A stretch of 64,000 nucleotides of DNA from Ciona intestinalis (Eukaryota; Chordata; Ascidiacea; Phlebobranchia; Cionidae). The position numbers and the translations under genes were made by a program. Location of the stretch: assembly GCF_000224145.3 (NCBI RefSeq), contig NC_020169.2, positions 2,844,095 to 2,908,094 on the forward strand, in the 5' to 3' direction. Below the pieces are notes generated by a model, which worked only from the letters and a program-made list of their open reading frames with translations, was not told where the DNA came from and did not search any database. This document shows, one piece after another, positions 21,301 to 34,444 of this stretch (position 1 is its first letter; each line of letters begins with the position of its first letter).

Positions 21301-24300
21301 ATATTATACGTGGTGTTAGGTTAACGCCCTATAATTTGCGCTTTGTAAATGTGTGTGTTTGGCCTTACCTGGGTTGAGATGGTCGCTTCTTGTTCTTTTA
21401 TTTGAAGCAGTCTGGCGCACTGTAGTTGCTCAGAGGAGAAAATCATTTCAGTCTCTGTTGACTCGCTGCGAACGAAATTGGACGGTTAGGCGGCGTTTCC
21501 GGAAGGGATTTTGCGAAAAATAAGTAACCGCAGGCCGCAGCTTTAGAGCACGGTTTTGCGTCAGAGAAAAATGATTCGTTTGGTCAACAGGTATTTTTGG
21601 TTGCTTGAAATCGTTCGATATTGGGTGCTTTTAAAGGTCATTTAGAGATCAGGCACAAACAAGATCACACCGGTTTTAACCAGTACAATAAAATAATAAA
21701 GATAATTTTGATGCTTACCCAATGACATAGTGTATGCAGACGACACATTGCGCTTTTTGATTCTTGTTGCCAGTAATTACTGTTGCTTGTGTAATGACCC
21801 AATGGTAACCACCATTCTTATTTAGGAACCTGTAGCGCTCTGTCTCAATTTGTCCCAGTCTATACACTGCATGAAAAATATTTATCAAGACTTGATAAGG
21901 CAGTATCTAAATTACCCTTCGGTATCATATGGGTTTAAACTTTAACAAGGAAGTCAACGGTAATAGGATTTCCGCATAAGCTGCCAGATTAATCATTGAT
22001 ACTCAAGTTAACGCCAAACATACATCACAAAGTAAAGATATATATATATAATATAGATATATATATGGTGAAAGTCATAGTAAACCAACGTTTCTGACTT
22101 TCCGGATATAAAAAAAACGTCACGGCAATTATGACGAAGATATGAAACTGTTGTTGAGTGTCATGACAAATATTTGGGTATTACCAATGTTGTATCATGC
22201 CATGACGCAAGTGAAGATTTAAACAGCCCACGTTTAATATTGTAACTGCTGAATTTCAAGTATACAATGGATTTAAATATTTTGAAAGGGTATAATACAA
22301 CAGGTCATTTTAATAGGTATAACTTGGGAATTCAAACTTGTTAGGAAAAAAACAATTTAAAATTACAGAATTACTTCTGAAATTTAATTATAGTAGGGTG
22401 GGGAAAGATTAACACATAAGGTCCAAATAGCCGGATCGTGTTTTAAACAATTAACAACGGACTATGGAAGTCGTGAAGATACGGTTTTATAATTCATTGA
22501 ATGTTCTTTGTTTACTACCAAATAAAAAGAGAAAACTGAACAAAAAGGTGTCCCATCTTCCCCCACCCTACTATATTCGCATGTTAAATTGATTTCTGAA
22601 TATTGTTTCATTGGGAATTTGACACGCCTGCATGCCCATAGAACGCTTGTATAATCTTACAGTAGTTTGGTAACTAGTTTTTCTGGCAAGACAGCAAAAT
22701 CAAGTGTGAAACCTACATTTTTGGAAGCTGTTCGCAATGGCTTTGGCATCCATAACATGCACGTAATCATAAAATGATTTTCCCATCAAGCCTTCTGCAT
22801 CATAGTCAAGTATTTCGGACATTCTACGGAAACAATTGACATATTTGTATTGAGCAATATGAAAATGTTTGTGTATTGCATCCTGTTTAGAAGGGCATGG
22901 GTGGGCAGAAAGTGTTGAGAAACAAAAAGCAATTAAAAACATTTTGAAATCATATTTCTTTTTACTTTTATACAAGTTTTCTGATGTTCTTTTTATGCTT
23001 TAATAAACCATAGTTTTAATATGCATTTTTTGAACAATATATACACACATATATCTATATATGTAATCAATATATGTACGTTCCAAAGTAAACTATTTTA
23101 TTTTCATAGGATTTAGTTCTTATATATGATGTGACCATAAAAGGAGTCTTTTAAAGGTATAAGAAACTCTGCGGTAAATCAATAATAACATAATCACCTA
23201 TAAAGTTAAATATGTGGTAACTATGAAACAGAACACCCATGTTATAATGACTGTGGTTACTCGCCACAGGAGGATAAATAAGTTGCATTAATTCGTATCA
23301 ATGTTAAGGCCTAAGCTAAAACTGCAATAAATTTTAAGACCTTTTTTATAGAAAAGTGTATTTCTTTAAACATTGTAATGTCAAAGCTGGACCTTAAAAA
23401 AAATTGCAAACATTAAATTTTAATGAAAAGTCCAAAGCGTTTTAACTAAAATATGATACAGTTAAATTTTTCTTTTACACTCTAATAAAAATACAGAACT
23501 AATCAGTTCTACAAATTTAGTTAGCACATAATAATCACACCTCTCATCCCAGTATGTAAACTTCATATCAGGCGAATGTCGGCTCAGGAAAGTTCTGCTG
23601 TCGAGTACATGTTGTATGTTGGAAGGATGGGGTATAGGTTGAACATGCGCCACAAATGCTGACGTATCGCTTTGAGCTGAACCAAATATAACTAGGTGAA
23701 AGGTGCTTATAGGCAGGAAAAGGACCACTGCCAAAGCATTGGACTAATAGAGTGAAATACTTTGGAACTTTGAACTACTAGCTATACAAATGTAGGTACA
23801 GATTTATAACACAAAAATTTACATTTAAAAGTGAAAACAAAAACTAACAAAATGTGCATAAATATGTATTAAACTCTGAACTACAAGCTACACTAATATA
23901 GGTACAGAATGTACAAAAAAGATATTTAATTACAAAATTAATACAAATTACAATTTAATTACAAATTACAAAAATTGGTAAAGACCAAAACTAATAAAAT
24001 GTGTAGAAATATGTATTGGTGAACAGAGAGAACAATTGATGTACTTGTTCAAGAACAACTGCATTAATAATTAACACTTAAATGAGGTTAATTAAGTTTA
24101 AGTACATGTGGTTATATGCTCACCTTGACTTGGTGTAATCATGCCTGTACATCTGAGAACCTGAAAAAATAAAATTAAGCTTTTTATTAAATTCTTACTG
24201 AAACAACAAGGGGTATGGAAAGTCTGTTTGTACAAACAAAGTTATTGAATCATGCTTTAAGTAGATTAAACGTCACGATAGATTTTGAGTGTGGTTATTT

Positions 24301-27300
24301 TGCAAAGTTGCCCTTTTCAGTTGAAACAAATACCATATGTTTTAACTGAAATCCTTTCATATTTCCTAGTGAATCATCCAAAAGGAAATTCAATAACTTG
24401 TTTTGACGCGGGCTACGAAATTTAACACTGGTCATATAATGTTCCAGTACATTCACCAAAGGACAGGGCAAATAAACCTTGGACAGAATCAACACCACGA
24501 GAGCCCTGAATAGGGTAGGGATTGGAAAGCACAAATAAGCTATTGAGAAAAACAGAACAGTCTGCCTATTGAGTCTGTATAGCTTTCAAAATGAACCGGT
24601 GTGGCTGTAAGAAAGGAATTTTGTTGACGGGAGACAGACTTGATATGGAGACAGTCATGACCCCACAGGTTAGTTTCAAACAGGAGGTAATTGTCTATTG
24701 ACGTCATTGGTGGTTACAGTTCTAATCATAACATCAGCTTTGAAATAATCTACCGGCATTTCGCCTTTTAAGAATGCCAGGTATGGGGGGAATAGCANNN
24801 NNNNNNNNNNNNNNNNNNNNNNNNNNNNNNNNNNNNNNNNNNNNNNNNNNNNNNNNNNNNNNNNNNNNNNNNNNNNNNNNNNNNNNNNNNNNNNNNNNNN
24901 NNNNNNNNNNNNNNNNNNNNNNGCGTTTCCGGAAGGGATTTTGCGAAAAATAAGTAACCGCAGGCCGCAGCTTTAGAGCACGGTTTTGCGTCAGAGAAAA
25001 ATGATTCGTTTGGTCAACAGGTATTTTTGGTTGCTTGAAATCGTTCGATATTGGGTGCTTTTAAAGGTCATTTAGAGATCAGGCACAAACAAGATCACAC
25101 CGGTTTTAACCAGTACAATAAAATAATAAAGATAATTTTGATGCTTACCCAATGACATAGTGTATGCAGACGACACATTGCGCTTTTTGATTCTTGTTGC
25201 CAGTAATTACTGTTGCTTGTGTAATGACCCAATGGTAACCACCGCTCTTATTTAGGAACCTGTAGCGCTCTGTCTCAATTTGTCCCAGTCTGTACACTGC
25301 ATGAAAAATATTTATCAAGACTTGATAAGGCAGTATCTAAATTACCCTTCAGTGTCATATGGGTTTAAACTTTAACAAGGAAGTCAACGGTAATAGGATT
25401 TCCGCATAAGCTGCCAGATTAATCATTGATACTCAAGTTAACGCCAAACATACATCACAAAGTAAAGATATATATATATAATATAGATATATATATGGTG
25501 AAAGTCATAGTAAACCAACTTTTCTGACTTTCCGGATATAAAAAAAAAACGTCACAGCAATTATGACGAAGATATGAAACTGTTGTGGAGTGTCATGACA
25601 AATATTTGGGTATTACCAATGTTGTGTCATGCCATGACGCAAGTGAAGATTTAAACAGCCCACGTTTAATATTGTAACTGCTGAATTTCAAGTATACAAT
25701 GGATTTAAATATTTTGAAAGGGTATAATACAACAGGTCATTTTAATAGGTATAACTTGGGAATTCAAACTTGTTAGGAAAAAAACAATTTAAAATTACAG
25801 AATTACTTCTGAAATTTAATTATAGTAGGGTGGGGAAAGATTAACACATAAGGTCCAAATAGCCGGATCGTGTTTTAAACAATTAACAACGGACTATGGA
25901 AGTCGTGAAGATACGGTTTTATAATTCATTGAATGTTCTTTGTTTACTACCAAATAAAAAGAGAAAACTGAACAAAAAGGTGTCCCATCTTCCCCCACCC
26001 TACTATATTCGCATGTTAAATTGATTTCTGAATATTGTTTCATTGGGAATTTGACACGCCTGCATGCCCATAGAACGCTTGTATAATCTTACAGTAGTTT
26101 GGTAACTAGTTTTTCTGGCAAGACAGCAAAATCAAGTGTGAAACCTACATTTTTGGAAGCTGTTCGCAATGGCTTTGGCATCCATAACATGCACGTAATC
26201 ATAAAATGATTTTCCCATCAAGCCTTCTGCATCATAGTCAAGTATTTCGGACATTCTACGGAAACAATTGACATATTTGTATTGAGCAATATGAAAATGT
26301 TTGTGTATTGCATCCTGTTTAGAAGGGCATGCATGGGCAGAAAGTGTTGAGAAACAAAAAGCAATTAAAAACATTTTGAAATCATATTTCTTTTTACTTT
26401 TATACAAGTTTTCTGATGTTCTTTTTATGCTTTAATAAACCATAGTTTTAATATGCATTTTTTGAACAATATATACACACATATATCTATATATGTAATC
26501 AATATATGTACGTTCCAAAGTAAACTATTTTATCTTCATAGGATTTAGTTCTTATATATGATGTGACCATAAAAGGAGTCTTTTAAAGGTATAAGAAACT
26601 CTGCGGTAAATCAATAATAACATAATCACCTATAAAGTTAAATATGTGGTAACTATGAAACAGAACACCCATGTTATAATGACTGTGGTTACTCGCCACA
26701 GGAGGATAAATAAGTTGCATTAATTCGTATCAATGTTAAGGCCTAAGCTAAAACTGCAATAAATTTTAAGACCTTTTTTATAGAAAAGTGTATTTCTTTA
26801 AACATTGTAATGTCAAAGCTGGACCTTAAAAAAAATTGCAAACATTAAATTTTAATGAAAAGTCCAAAGCGTTTTAACTAAAATATGATACAGTTAAATT
26901 TTTCTTTTACACTCTAATAAAAATACAGAACTAATCAGTTCTACAAATTTAGTTAGCACATAATAATCACACCTCTCATCCCAGTATGTAAACTTCATAT
27001 CAGGCGAATGTCGGCTCAGGAAAGTTCTGCTGTCGAGTACATGTTGTATGTTGGAAGGGTGGGGTATAGGTTGAACATGTGCCACAAATGCTGACGTATC
27101 GCTTTGAGCTGAACCAAATATAACTAGGTGAAAGGTGCTTATAGGCAGGAAAAGGACCACTGCCAAAGCATTGGACTAATAGAGTGAAATACTTTGGAAC
27201 TTTGAACTACTAGCTACACAAATGTAGGTACAGATTTATAATGCAGAAATTTACATTTACAAGTGTTAAAAAACAAAAACTAACAAAATGTGCATAAATA

Positions 27301-30300
27301 TTTATTAAACTCTGAACTACAAGCTACACTAATATAGGTACAGAATGTACAAAAAAAGATATTTAAATTACAAAAATTGGTAAAGACCAAAACTAATAAA
27401 ATGTGTAGAAAGATGTATTGGTGAACAGAGAGAACAATTGATGTACTTGTTCAAGAACAACTGCATTAATAATTAACACTTAAATGAGGTTAATTAAGTT
27501 TAAGTACATGTGGTTATATGCTCACCTTGACTTGGTGTAATCATGCCTGTACATCTGAGAACCTGAAAAAATAAAATTAAGCTTTTTAATAAATTCTTAC
27601 TGAAACAACAAGGGGTATGGAAAGTCTGTTTGTACAAACAAAGTTATTGAATCATGCTTTAAGTAGATTAAACGTCACGATAGATTTTGAGTGTGGTTAT
27701 TTTGCAAAGTTGCCGTTTTCAGTTGAAACAAATACCATATGTTTTAACTGAAATCCCTTCATATTTCCTAGTGAATCATCCAAAAGGAAATTCAATAACT
27801 TGTTTTGACGCGGGCTACGAAATTTAAAACTGGTCATATAATGTTCCAGTACATTCACCAAAGGACAGGGCAAATAAACCTTGGACAGAATCAACACCAC
27901 GCGAGCCCTGAATAGGGTAGGGACTTGAAAGCACAAATAAGCTATTGAGAAAAACAGAACAGTCTGCCTATTGAGTCTGTATAGCTTTCAAAATGAACCG
28001 GTGCGGCTGCAAGAAAGGAATTTTGTTGACGGGAGACAGACTTCATATGGAGACAGTCATGACCCCACAGGTTAGTTTCAAACAGGAGGTAATTGTCTAT
28101 TGACGTCATTGGTGGTTACAGTTCTAATCATAACATCAGCTTTGAAATAATCTACCGGCATTTCGCCTTTTAAGAATGCCAGTTATGGGGGGGAATAGCA
28201 ACGCTTGTTCATTAAAATAACCACAGTTGTTAAAATTTTAGGCTTAAAATGTGACTATCAAAAAACAAACCACAATTTCTGCAGATACTCAACACTTAAA
28301 ATGCAACATGACATTCAATTATTTTGAAACAACACAATGTGAATAGGAAAACAGTTGCAACCACAGCAGGTTTAATTAAACCACACAAATATTTATAGCA
28401 TTAATAAGAACCGCACAATAGTCAAGCCTGCCAGAGAGTTTAAGAAATTATTTTTTATATGTTATTTCAATTGGTATTTAGTGGGACATAAGGCAGAGCT
28501 GCAATGCTGCAGCTTATTGGGAATTTTAGTCATGTCATCTTACTGGTAAACAAGCCTAGACAGCTAAAATAGGCAATGAAGAAATGAGAGTTAGAGAGCA
28601 AGGAAAGAGAGAGAAAGAGAAAAAAGAGATAGGAGAGAAGTGGCTACGTGATCTACAGCTGAGCTCTAATGGCAGCCAAAGATTTCACAGTGTTGCGAAA
28701 TACAGAACATTTAATACCTATGTAAGACTGACCTTACAAGTTAAAACTGCCTGGACAACATTGTTTAAACCTTATCAGACCACTACAAGAATGTAAGAAA
28801 AAAGTAAAGCTAAAAATAATTTAAATGCAGCTACATGAAAATGACATTATAAATGAAATATATAAATATAAAATATTTAAAATGCTATTTTTTATAATAA
28901 AAGCCTAAAAAAAAAAAAAAAAAAAAAATTTTAAAACACTATCTATTAGTTTTTGATAATTGTGCCAATAGAATATTATAACATGGAATCATTTTTACAA
29001 TACATTAAAACTGGGAGAATATGTAATATGCAACAACTCACTTTATATGATGCGGATTTTAAGTTTGTGGTTTTTCCATTTGGAGTGAGGGTGCTCTTCA
29101 TTCTTAGGAAGAAGGACTTCCTCAGTGATTTACCTACAATAGGATATGATGTTTATACTACATGTGATTTATATGTATACATAATGCATATTGCATAATA
29201 CTACTTTTGATGTAAATGATGTAATTCATTGGAAAGTGCATGGTTAAGACTTTATACCTTTATAGTCATGATGAATGAGTAACTGAATACACACAGTTAA
29301 AAGGGCAGTGTGTATTTCTCAGCACACTACCAGTACAACAGTACATACACTGTATGATACACATATGGGTTTGGTTGTGTAACCACTAATGTCAAGGGCC
29401 AAGGTTAAACATATGATGTCTGGCATATTAGTTATTACATCATGGTCTTACCTTCACTTTCTCGGAAGCAGTTTCTAATGTCATCATGGTCCCCTTCATG
29501 TGTGTATGAGAGTATGTTTTGGACAATGAGGTCAAGCTGTAATATTTCAATAGGTCATTTATTATATACATATAACCTACTGAATATAACCTACCTATTT
29601 ACACAGAATTTGAGTTAGAGGTAATTTACTTATTTACATACAGTTTCAGTTAAAAGCAAATATATATAGATATACAATATTTTTTTATCTTTTTGATGAT
29701 GATATTTCTAATTCTAATAACTAAAAACAATAAAAAGAGTAAAGAACAAGCGCAATGAAGAGAATATATATAAAAATTACAGCTATTAAAAAAATTAGGC
29801 GCTTAGGCACATATATGTGCAAAAATAAATGCATATAAAAAGTACAGGCATATGAGGCATAGTTAAAAATCATGGACATTCAACAAAAATTAATGATGAA
29901 TATTAAGTTACTAACCTATTCAATAAAGAACTATAATTCAATTAGCTGTTTAAATGACTATATTATAAACTTCCTTACTGTATAAATTATGTACTACATA
30001 CTAACAATTAACTGACTAATTTCAGTGACAAAAATAAATTTTATCAGAATTTTTCTATAACATTTTGATTTTAAACTGTATCACAAAAATAAATAATTTT
30101 AAATTAATGAAAAACCACTCACATGGGAAAGACCTAGATATTCTTTCACATTTTCAGAGGCGTATAGAATGTCGTAATCCGTGGAAATGATTAAAATAAA
30201 TCCATTCAATGCATTTACGTAATCATCATTTGATATTACTGGAGCTGGATTTTCTTGCTTTATTGATAAATCTGGAAAAAATCAACTATTAAATAAAACA

Positions 30301-32672
30301 GACTTTTAGATACAAACTTTTGCGACTTTTGGTAAAAGCCTACATTAATTTATATTAAATGATCAGAGTAATCACAGCCAAAATAAAGTTTAAATTATAG
30401 CCTATGCATTATATAAAAAAAACATAGGAAAATTAACTGTTTGTTGCAAAAGAATAAATGTTTTTATCTCTTTAATTGAAAAAAAAACCATATATACACA
30501 TTACACATTACATCAAAATGGCCTAGAAAATAAGGAAAAACTAAAACACCTTTAAAAAGAACAGAACAAACTCACATTTATATATATATATATACATCCA
30601 CACATATATATTCATAAAAATACATTATAAAGTAGAACAGATTATGAGTCAATACCTGATATAACATCCGCTATAGAATCAGAGAACATTGTTTTGGGTA
30701 ACGCTTGTCTCAGTTTGATGTAACTGATCACCAATCTTAATAAAGCTGATCTGTATTGAAAAGTACAATTTCAAATACACATAACACAAATTTGAGTTGT
30801 GTCTTGGGACTTGAATTATGTGAAAAACTGAAAATCAATACTATAATTGAGAAGTATTAACTTAATGAATGTCATTATGTTACATTATTAGAAGGCAATA
30901 TAGGCAAAAAGTTAGTATTTAGAAACAGTCACTCAAAAATCCCGTGATCAGATATGTTTAATTTAACAGTAAAGGAACAAAAATGAGTTGAAAATCCAGG
31001 CTAAGTAAGTACATAAGGTCAAACTGCATTAGCTGTATTTTCCATCAATATCAATATTAAAATAACAAAGTAACGGTAATCCTTTAGCTGGTGGCTAGGG
31101 ATGCACATTACAGAATAATTAGGTATTCTAGGATATCCTAGAATACTTTATTTCGAATCTAGAATTCCGAATCTAGAATTTCGAATCTTTTTATATTTAT
31201 AGGAAAAAATAATTTTACCCACATAAGTCAGTTTATTGACTCTTTCATACCCGCCTTGTTGGAACATGAGCTGTAAAATGATCAAAAATTGTACTATTGG
31301 GCAGTTTTTGCGTCATGAAACGTATAGCAGGTTATGAAAAGACGTTACGAAACGTTTACTCTCGAAAGTCCCACAAACACAAAAATATTTTTTTTCAAAA
31401 TTAATAAGTTTCAAAAATTGTTAATATAGTATATGACAGTGGTTCCCAAACTTTTTTTTCACCCGGCGCCAGTTGAGCTATTCAAAATGTTTGCGGCGCA
31501 CTTAGCCAAAGGTCTTAGAAATAAAAACGCATTTTTACAGTTTTATCGTGTATTTTAAGATTAGGCTCGTTTAAGCATATGAAACTTAAGCATATGAAAA
31601 GTGTTGTACCACAGTCTGGACATGATTATTTTAAACCGAAAGAAATAATTGGCATTGTTACGTAATATACAAATCTACTGTACAGATAGAAATGCGAAAA
31701 CAAACTTTTTAAATTTTATTATTGAACAAACACGTTGGATTTTAATATAAAACAACAATTTATATTGCAATAAAATATTAATACAAATCAATTATCTCGA
31801 CCATGCTAAATTGGAAATGTTTCTGCAAATTTTCACGGCGCACTTGACGAGTTGCGTCGGCGCACTAGTGCGCCGCGGCGCCCACTTTGGGAACCGCGGG
31901 TATATGAGATGACGTGTAATTCATCATTAAACAGAATACCGAATCCCGTAATTAGATTCGAATACAAAAGGATTCGAATCTCACGGATTCGAAATTCTGT
32001 AATGTGCATCCCTACTGGTGGCCACCTGAAATTTTGGTTTCAAAATGTTCTATAGCCCTCACTGATACCTGCTGTCTAGAATTTTTTTATAACCTTGTTT
32101 TTCTCCCACTGTTTTAACGTAGGAATCAAACGTAACAATACACATTCTATGACGAAATAATCCAACTTTGGTTTAAATCATAACGGCTGGGGGGTTTGGG
32201 GGAAAAAAAATAAAACCCGGGGAAAATGACGTAGCACGATTTCGGGCATTTTCAAACTTAATTTTCGACACGAACGCCCGAGTTTTTTCAAAAAAAAATT
32301 ATATAGTGGTTATCAGTGAGACCTAAGGAACATTTTGAAACCAAAATTTCAGGTGGTCCACCAGACTAAAGGATTACCCAAAGTAGCAATACCTGTCTAA
32401 TTGTCCAATAACATCATGTGCAACAGGAAGATTATCACAGATTTCTTGAAAAATGTCGCATTCTTTGTTTCTTCGGCACCGTGCTGCATCTCTGCTTTTC
32501 TCTCTCCTCCTCTGTCTGCATCCAAGGTATAATTACATCCATAACTTATAGATCCAGGAGTANAAAATGCTATTTATTAAAACTTAACCTAAACACACCT
32601 TCTATATGTTGAGGGTGGCACCTCTTCGTTTTCGCATGAAAGCATTTTGTTGTCTTTGAACTGGCTCAGCAT
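18162..32672 (-). CDS. HIF1A: hypoxia-inducible factor alpha subunit (bHLH-PAS), 19 exons
   Basis: Oxygen-regulated transcription factor that pairs with ARNT. Exons: 32672-32599, 32515-32393, 30750-30656, 30271-30123, 29536-29452, then 28166-28084, 27562-27526, 27108-26973, 26255-26149, 25296-25149 (or the duplicate set 24764-24682, 24160-24124, 23676-23541, 22823-22717, 21866-21719), then 21465-21369, 21139-21052, 20597-20526, 20412-20329, 20220-20138, 20057-19631, 19054-18968, 18709-18626, 18301-18162. Counting one set gives 732 aa. Basic region [13 protein letters not shown] then the helix-loop-helix (residues about 28-85); PAS-A to VLRCTGMI (about 215); PAS-B about 245-345 with [20 protein letters not shown] and [11 protein letters not shown], typical of HIF-alpha. 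Basic tracts KPRKRYR and ESKRRC may be nuclear signals. The last exon encodes the C-terminal activation domain, [12 protein letters not shown], with the FIH-target Asn (N709). No perfect LxxLAP site. Orthologous to HIF1A/EPAS1 jointly. Confidence 0.92.
18766..18950. mobile_element. degenerate MITE in HIF intron 17
   Basis: Matches to AACAACTAACAACGATT, AGTTGTGAGGATAGG and TTTGTTTACTACCAAATAG lie in family order, but the termini are badly eroded. Confidence 0.45.
19107..19246. mobile_element. TTAA-flanked palindromic MITE, short form
   Basis: Inverted ends AAGGTGGCTGTACACAGTAT and its complement ATACTGTGTACAGCCACCTT, about 133 bp long, bounded by TTAA on both sides as in piggyBac-type elements. 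The inside is itself partly palindromic around CGCATGCGG. No coding capacity. HIF intron 16. Confidence 0.75.
22390..22575. mobile_element. MITE, subfamily A (copy 1 allele)
   Basis: ATTATAGTAGGGTGGGGAAA at the left and TTCCCCCACCCTACTATATT at the right. HIF intron 9. The same insertion at the same place is present in block copy 2, so it predates the split of the two copies. Confidence 0.85.
23205..23300 (+). repeat. SINE body fragment (copy 1 allele)
   Basis: TATGTGGTAACTATGAAACA, CATGTTATAATGACTGTGGT and GAGGATAAATAAGTTGCATT. HIF intron 8. Confidence 0.6.
24798..24922. other. assembly gap, 125 N
   Basis: A run of unknown bases separates the two copies of the duplicated block. Another single unknown base is at 32563. 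Confidence 1.
25822..26007. mobile_element. MITE, subfamily A (copy 2 allele)
   Basis: The counterpart of 22390-22575 within block copy 2, with identical ends and position relative to exons 9 and 10. Confidence 0.85.
26638..26732 (+). repeat. SINE body fragment (copy 2 allele)
   Basis: Counterpart of 23205-23300 within block copy 2, with the same flanks. Confidence 0.6.
31096..32014. mobile_element. hAT-like MITE, middle of the nest
   Basis: Inverted ends TAGGGATGCACATTACAGAA and the complement TTCTGTAATGTGCATCCCTA, flanked by the 8-bp direct repeat CTGGTGGC at 31088-31095 and 32015-32022, the target-site length of hAT elements. Contains self-complementary ATTCTAGGATATCCTAGAAT. A relative lies at 57331-57676. 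It is itself interrupted at 31437-31899. Confidence 0.85.
31437..31899. mobile_element. hAT-type element, innermost of the nest
   Basis: Ends CAGTGGTTCCCAAACTTTTT and CCCACTTTGGGAACCGCGG; the first is the typical hAT terminus. Flanked by the 8-bp direct repeat GTATATGA (31429-31436 and 31900-31907). At 463 bp without a transposase frame it is non-autonomous. Confidence 0.9.
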
Positions 32673-34444
32673 GAATAAATAATATATCAGTGTCAACTTT
32701 TAGCCTTAGCTCTGTAAAAACATTGCAGATTTTAGTTTTAACTGCAATAGGGTACCTGAAACACCTGTATTGCTGTATATAAGTGCTAAAAAAATCCATG
32801 GCATCTTATAAGAGTAATAACCCATTTAAAACAGTATTACCTGTTTTGAAACTTCATTTGTAACTAATAATAACAATAAAACTGTCAATAGCGTATTTTA
32901 CAACTAAGCGCTTCACAACGTTTTGCAAACAACCTATTCAGCAAACTGTTCTATCGCGTCTAGAACGGTGAGAGCTTGAGCGGTGAATTTGTCATGCGAT
33001 GTACCACCTTTTACGTCAGCTGTTCCACGTCATGTCTTTCTCTTCTTTTTAGCGGTGAAGAATAAAAAGAAACAGAGGAAACACGCTGTTTCCTCTGCCG
33101 CGGGCCCACAGAACAGTCTAGCATTTGCCAGAAGGCTATCACTTTGGGAGAATATCGCTTGTATCCTTTTTCTCTTTAAGGCGTGATAGAGAAACACAGC
33201 AAAACACCGTCAACTATCGGCAGTCGGCAGATGGCGTGGTTCAGTGGGGAACCCCCAAAGTTGTTGCGACGAACTTATGCACCCCTGTTTGCTTTACCGT
33301 AAAACTAAAGACGTCATCAAGAAGAAATGCGTGCGAGAATAAGTTCATGTTTAGTCCAAAAGCACCGCTAATCAAAATCATCCGAAACAGGTGGTTTGCG
33401 GTTAAAGAGAAGACTAGTTTCGCAAAGATAGCACCAAAAACTGAGGAAAAAACTGTAGAAAATTGCCTAAATTTGTTAAAAAATTTCAAAATTTTGACAA
33501 AACAATATTCAAGTTTTTGTTTGTGATGCACTCTTGTATATCCTTTTGCACTGGTGCACCTCTGGCATATTTTTGGGCACACCGATTAAAGAGCGCTGGC
33601 GTAGTTAGTAAATTCCTCGGCACATATTTTTGTATTTTTTTTAATAAAATAAAATTAAAACAATTTTGGAAGATAATTTTAATAAGCTCACTTGCACTGA
33701 CAATATTCTACCTTCTACCTATATTCATGGCATAGAAAATAGGTGTTGCTATGACTCTGCTCATAAAAAAATTTGCTTGCGCATACACTCAAAGGTCTCT
33801 GGAAAAATTGTTAATGGTGTATAACGTATATCTGTATAACGGAAAATAACTTTTCTAACCAAATTAAAGTGTTTTGTTTTAGATAATATGATATGTTTAA
33901 ACTTTTCAATACGTTAGTTGAAACATGGCCTTTACATACATATCAGATATTTCATATAGTAAGGTGGGGAAAATGGGACACTTTTTCATTCTATTTTCTT
34001 GTTACATTTGGTAGTAAACAAAGAACATTCATAGTTATATAAAACCGTTTACTCACGACTCCCATAGACTGTTGTTAATTGTTTAAAACACGACCAGCGT
34101 TTATTGATATTATGCACCGAAGGTGTCCCGTCTACACCCACCTTAATACGAGATGTTTAAATCTTACATGCCTCAGTTGAAGTATAATATTTACATACGC
34201 ATAGTTAAACCATAGAAAATTAATATAAGTTCTCGATGGTTAAACTTTGTAATGTAAAGAGTGCCAACAAAACTAGGAACTGTTGCAACCAAACAGTGAA
34301 AGGGGGAAAATCCCTTGTTGGTAACAACGGTTTCTCACAAAGCTATACGTATAATTGAACAACAAAAGCAATAAAGGCAATTTGGAGGTCACATTGCTGA
34401 AAGAGCGGTTCCTGTATTCACGTATTAGAGATTAAAGTTTGAAA
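32673..34444. other. head-to-head intergenic space, HIF and PARP
   Basis: No gene supported; the short overlapping frames at 32983-33735 lack splice logic or family match. Three GCGTG cores (hypoxia-response-element type) occur at about 33180, 33235 and 33329, which is weak evidence on its own. One MITE lies at 33954-34147. Confidence 0.4.
33954..34147. mobile_element. MITE, subfamily A
   Basis: CATATAGTAAGGTGGGGAAA at the left, GGTGTCCCGTCTACACCCAC at the right. It lies about 300 bp upstream of the PARP start codon. Confidence 0.8.

Larger units (their letters stand above)
21493..24797. repeat. duplicated block, copy 1 (end of left contig)
   Basis: Nearly identical over its whole length to 24923-28200. 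Carries HIF exons 6-10. It differs by scattered single bases (for example CATTCTTA here, CGCTCTTA in copy 2, which changes AAT to AGC in exon 10) and by a small expansion at 23930-23970. It joins unique sequence on its left and stops at the N gap on its right. Confidence 0.95.
24923..28200. repeat. duplicated block, copy 2 (start of right contig)
   Basis: Starts at the N gap and runs without a break into unique HIF sequence on the right, where exons 5 to 1 lie. Exons 6-10 here have intact splice borders and open frames, exactly as in copy 1. Most coding differences between the copies are silent. Confidence 0.95.
31075..32378. mobile_element. outermost inverted-repeat element of a three-deep nest
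   Basis: Ends GGTAATCCTTTAGCTGGTGG at the left and, inverted, GGATTACC preceded by CCACCAGACTAAA at the right. The terminal inverted repeat exceeds 50 bp and includes CACCTGAAATTTTGGTTTCA. It is split near its left end by the hAT-like element at 31096. HIF intron 2. Confidence 0.75.

Noticed and set aside
21493..28200. Biological tandem duplication of PAS exons with alternative splicing
   Set aside because: The copies meet exactly at an N gap, differ like alleles, and the 511-nt exon set would shift the frame if used twice. Kept only as an assembly finding.
28584..28796. 70-codon frame with a charged RERE-like start
   Set aside because: It comes from a GA-rich simple stretch (AGAGAGAAAGAG) in a HIF intron. 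No family match.
32983..33735. Overlapping short frames on both strands between HIF and PARP
   Set aside because: No family resemblance, no consistent splice borders, and frames on both strands overlap as expected by chance.
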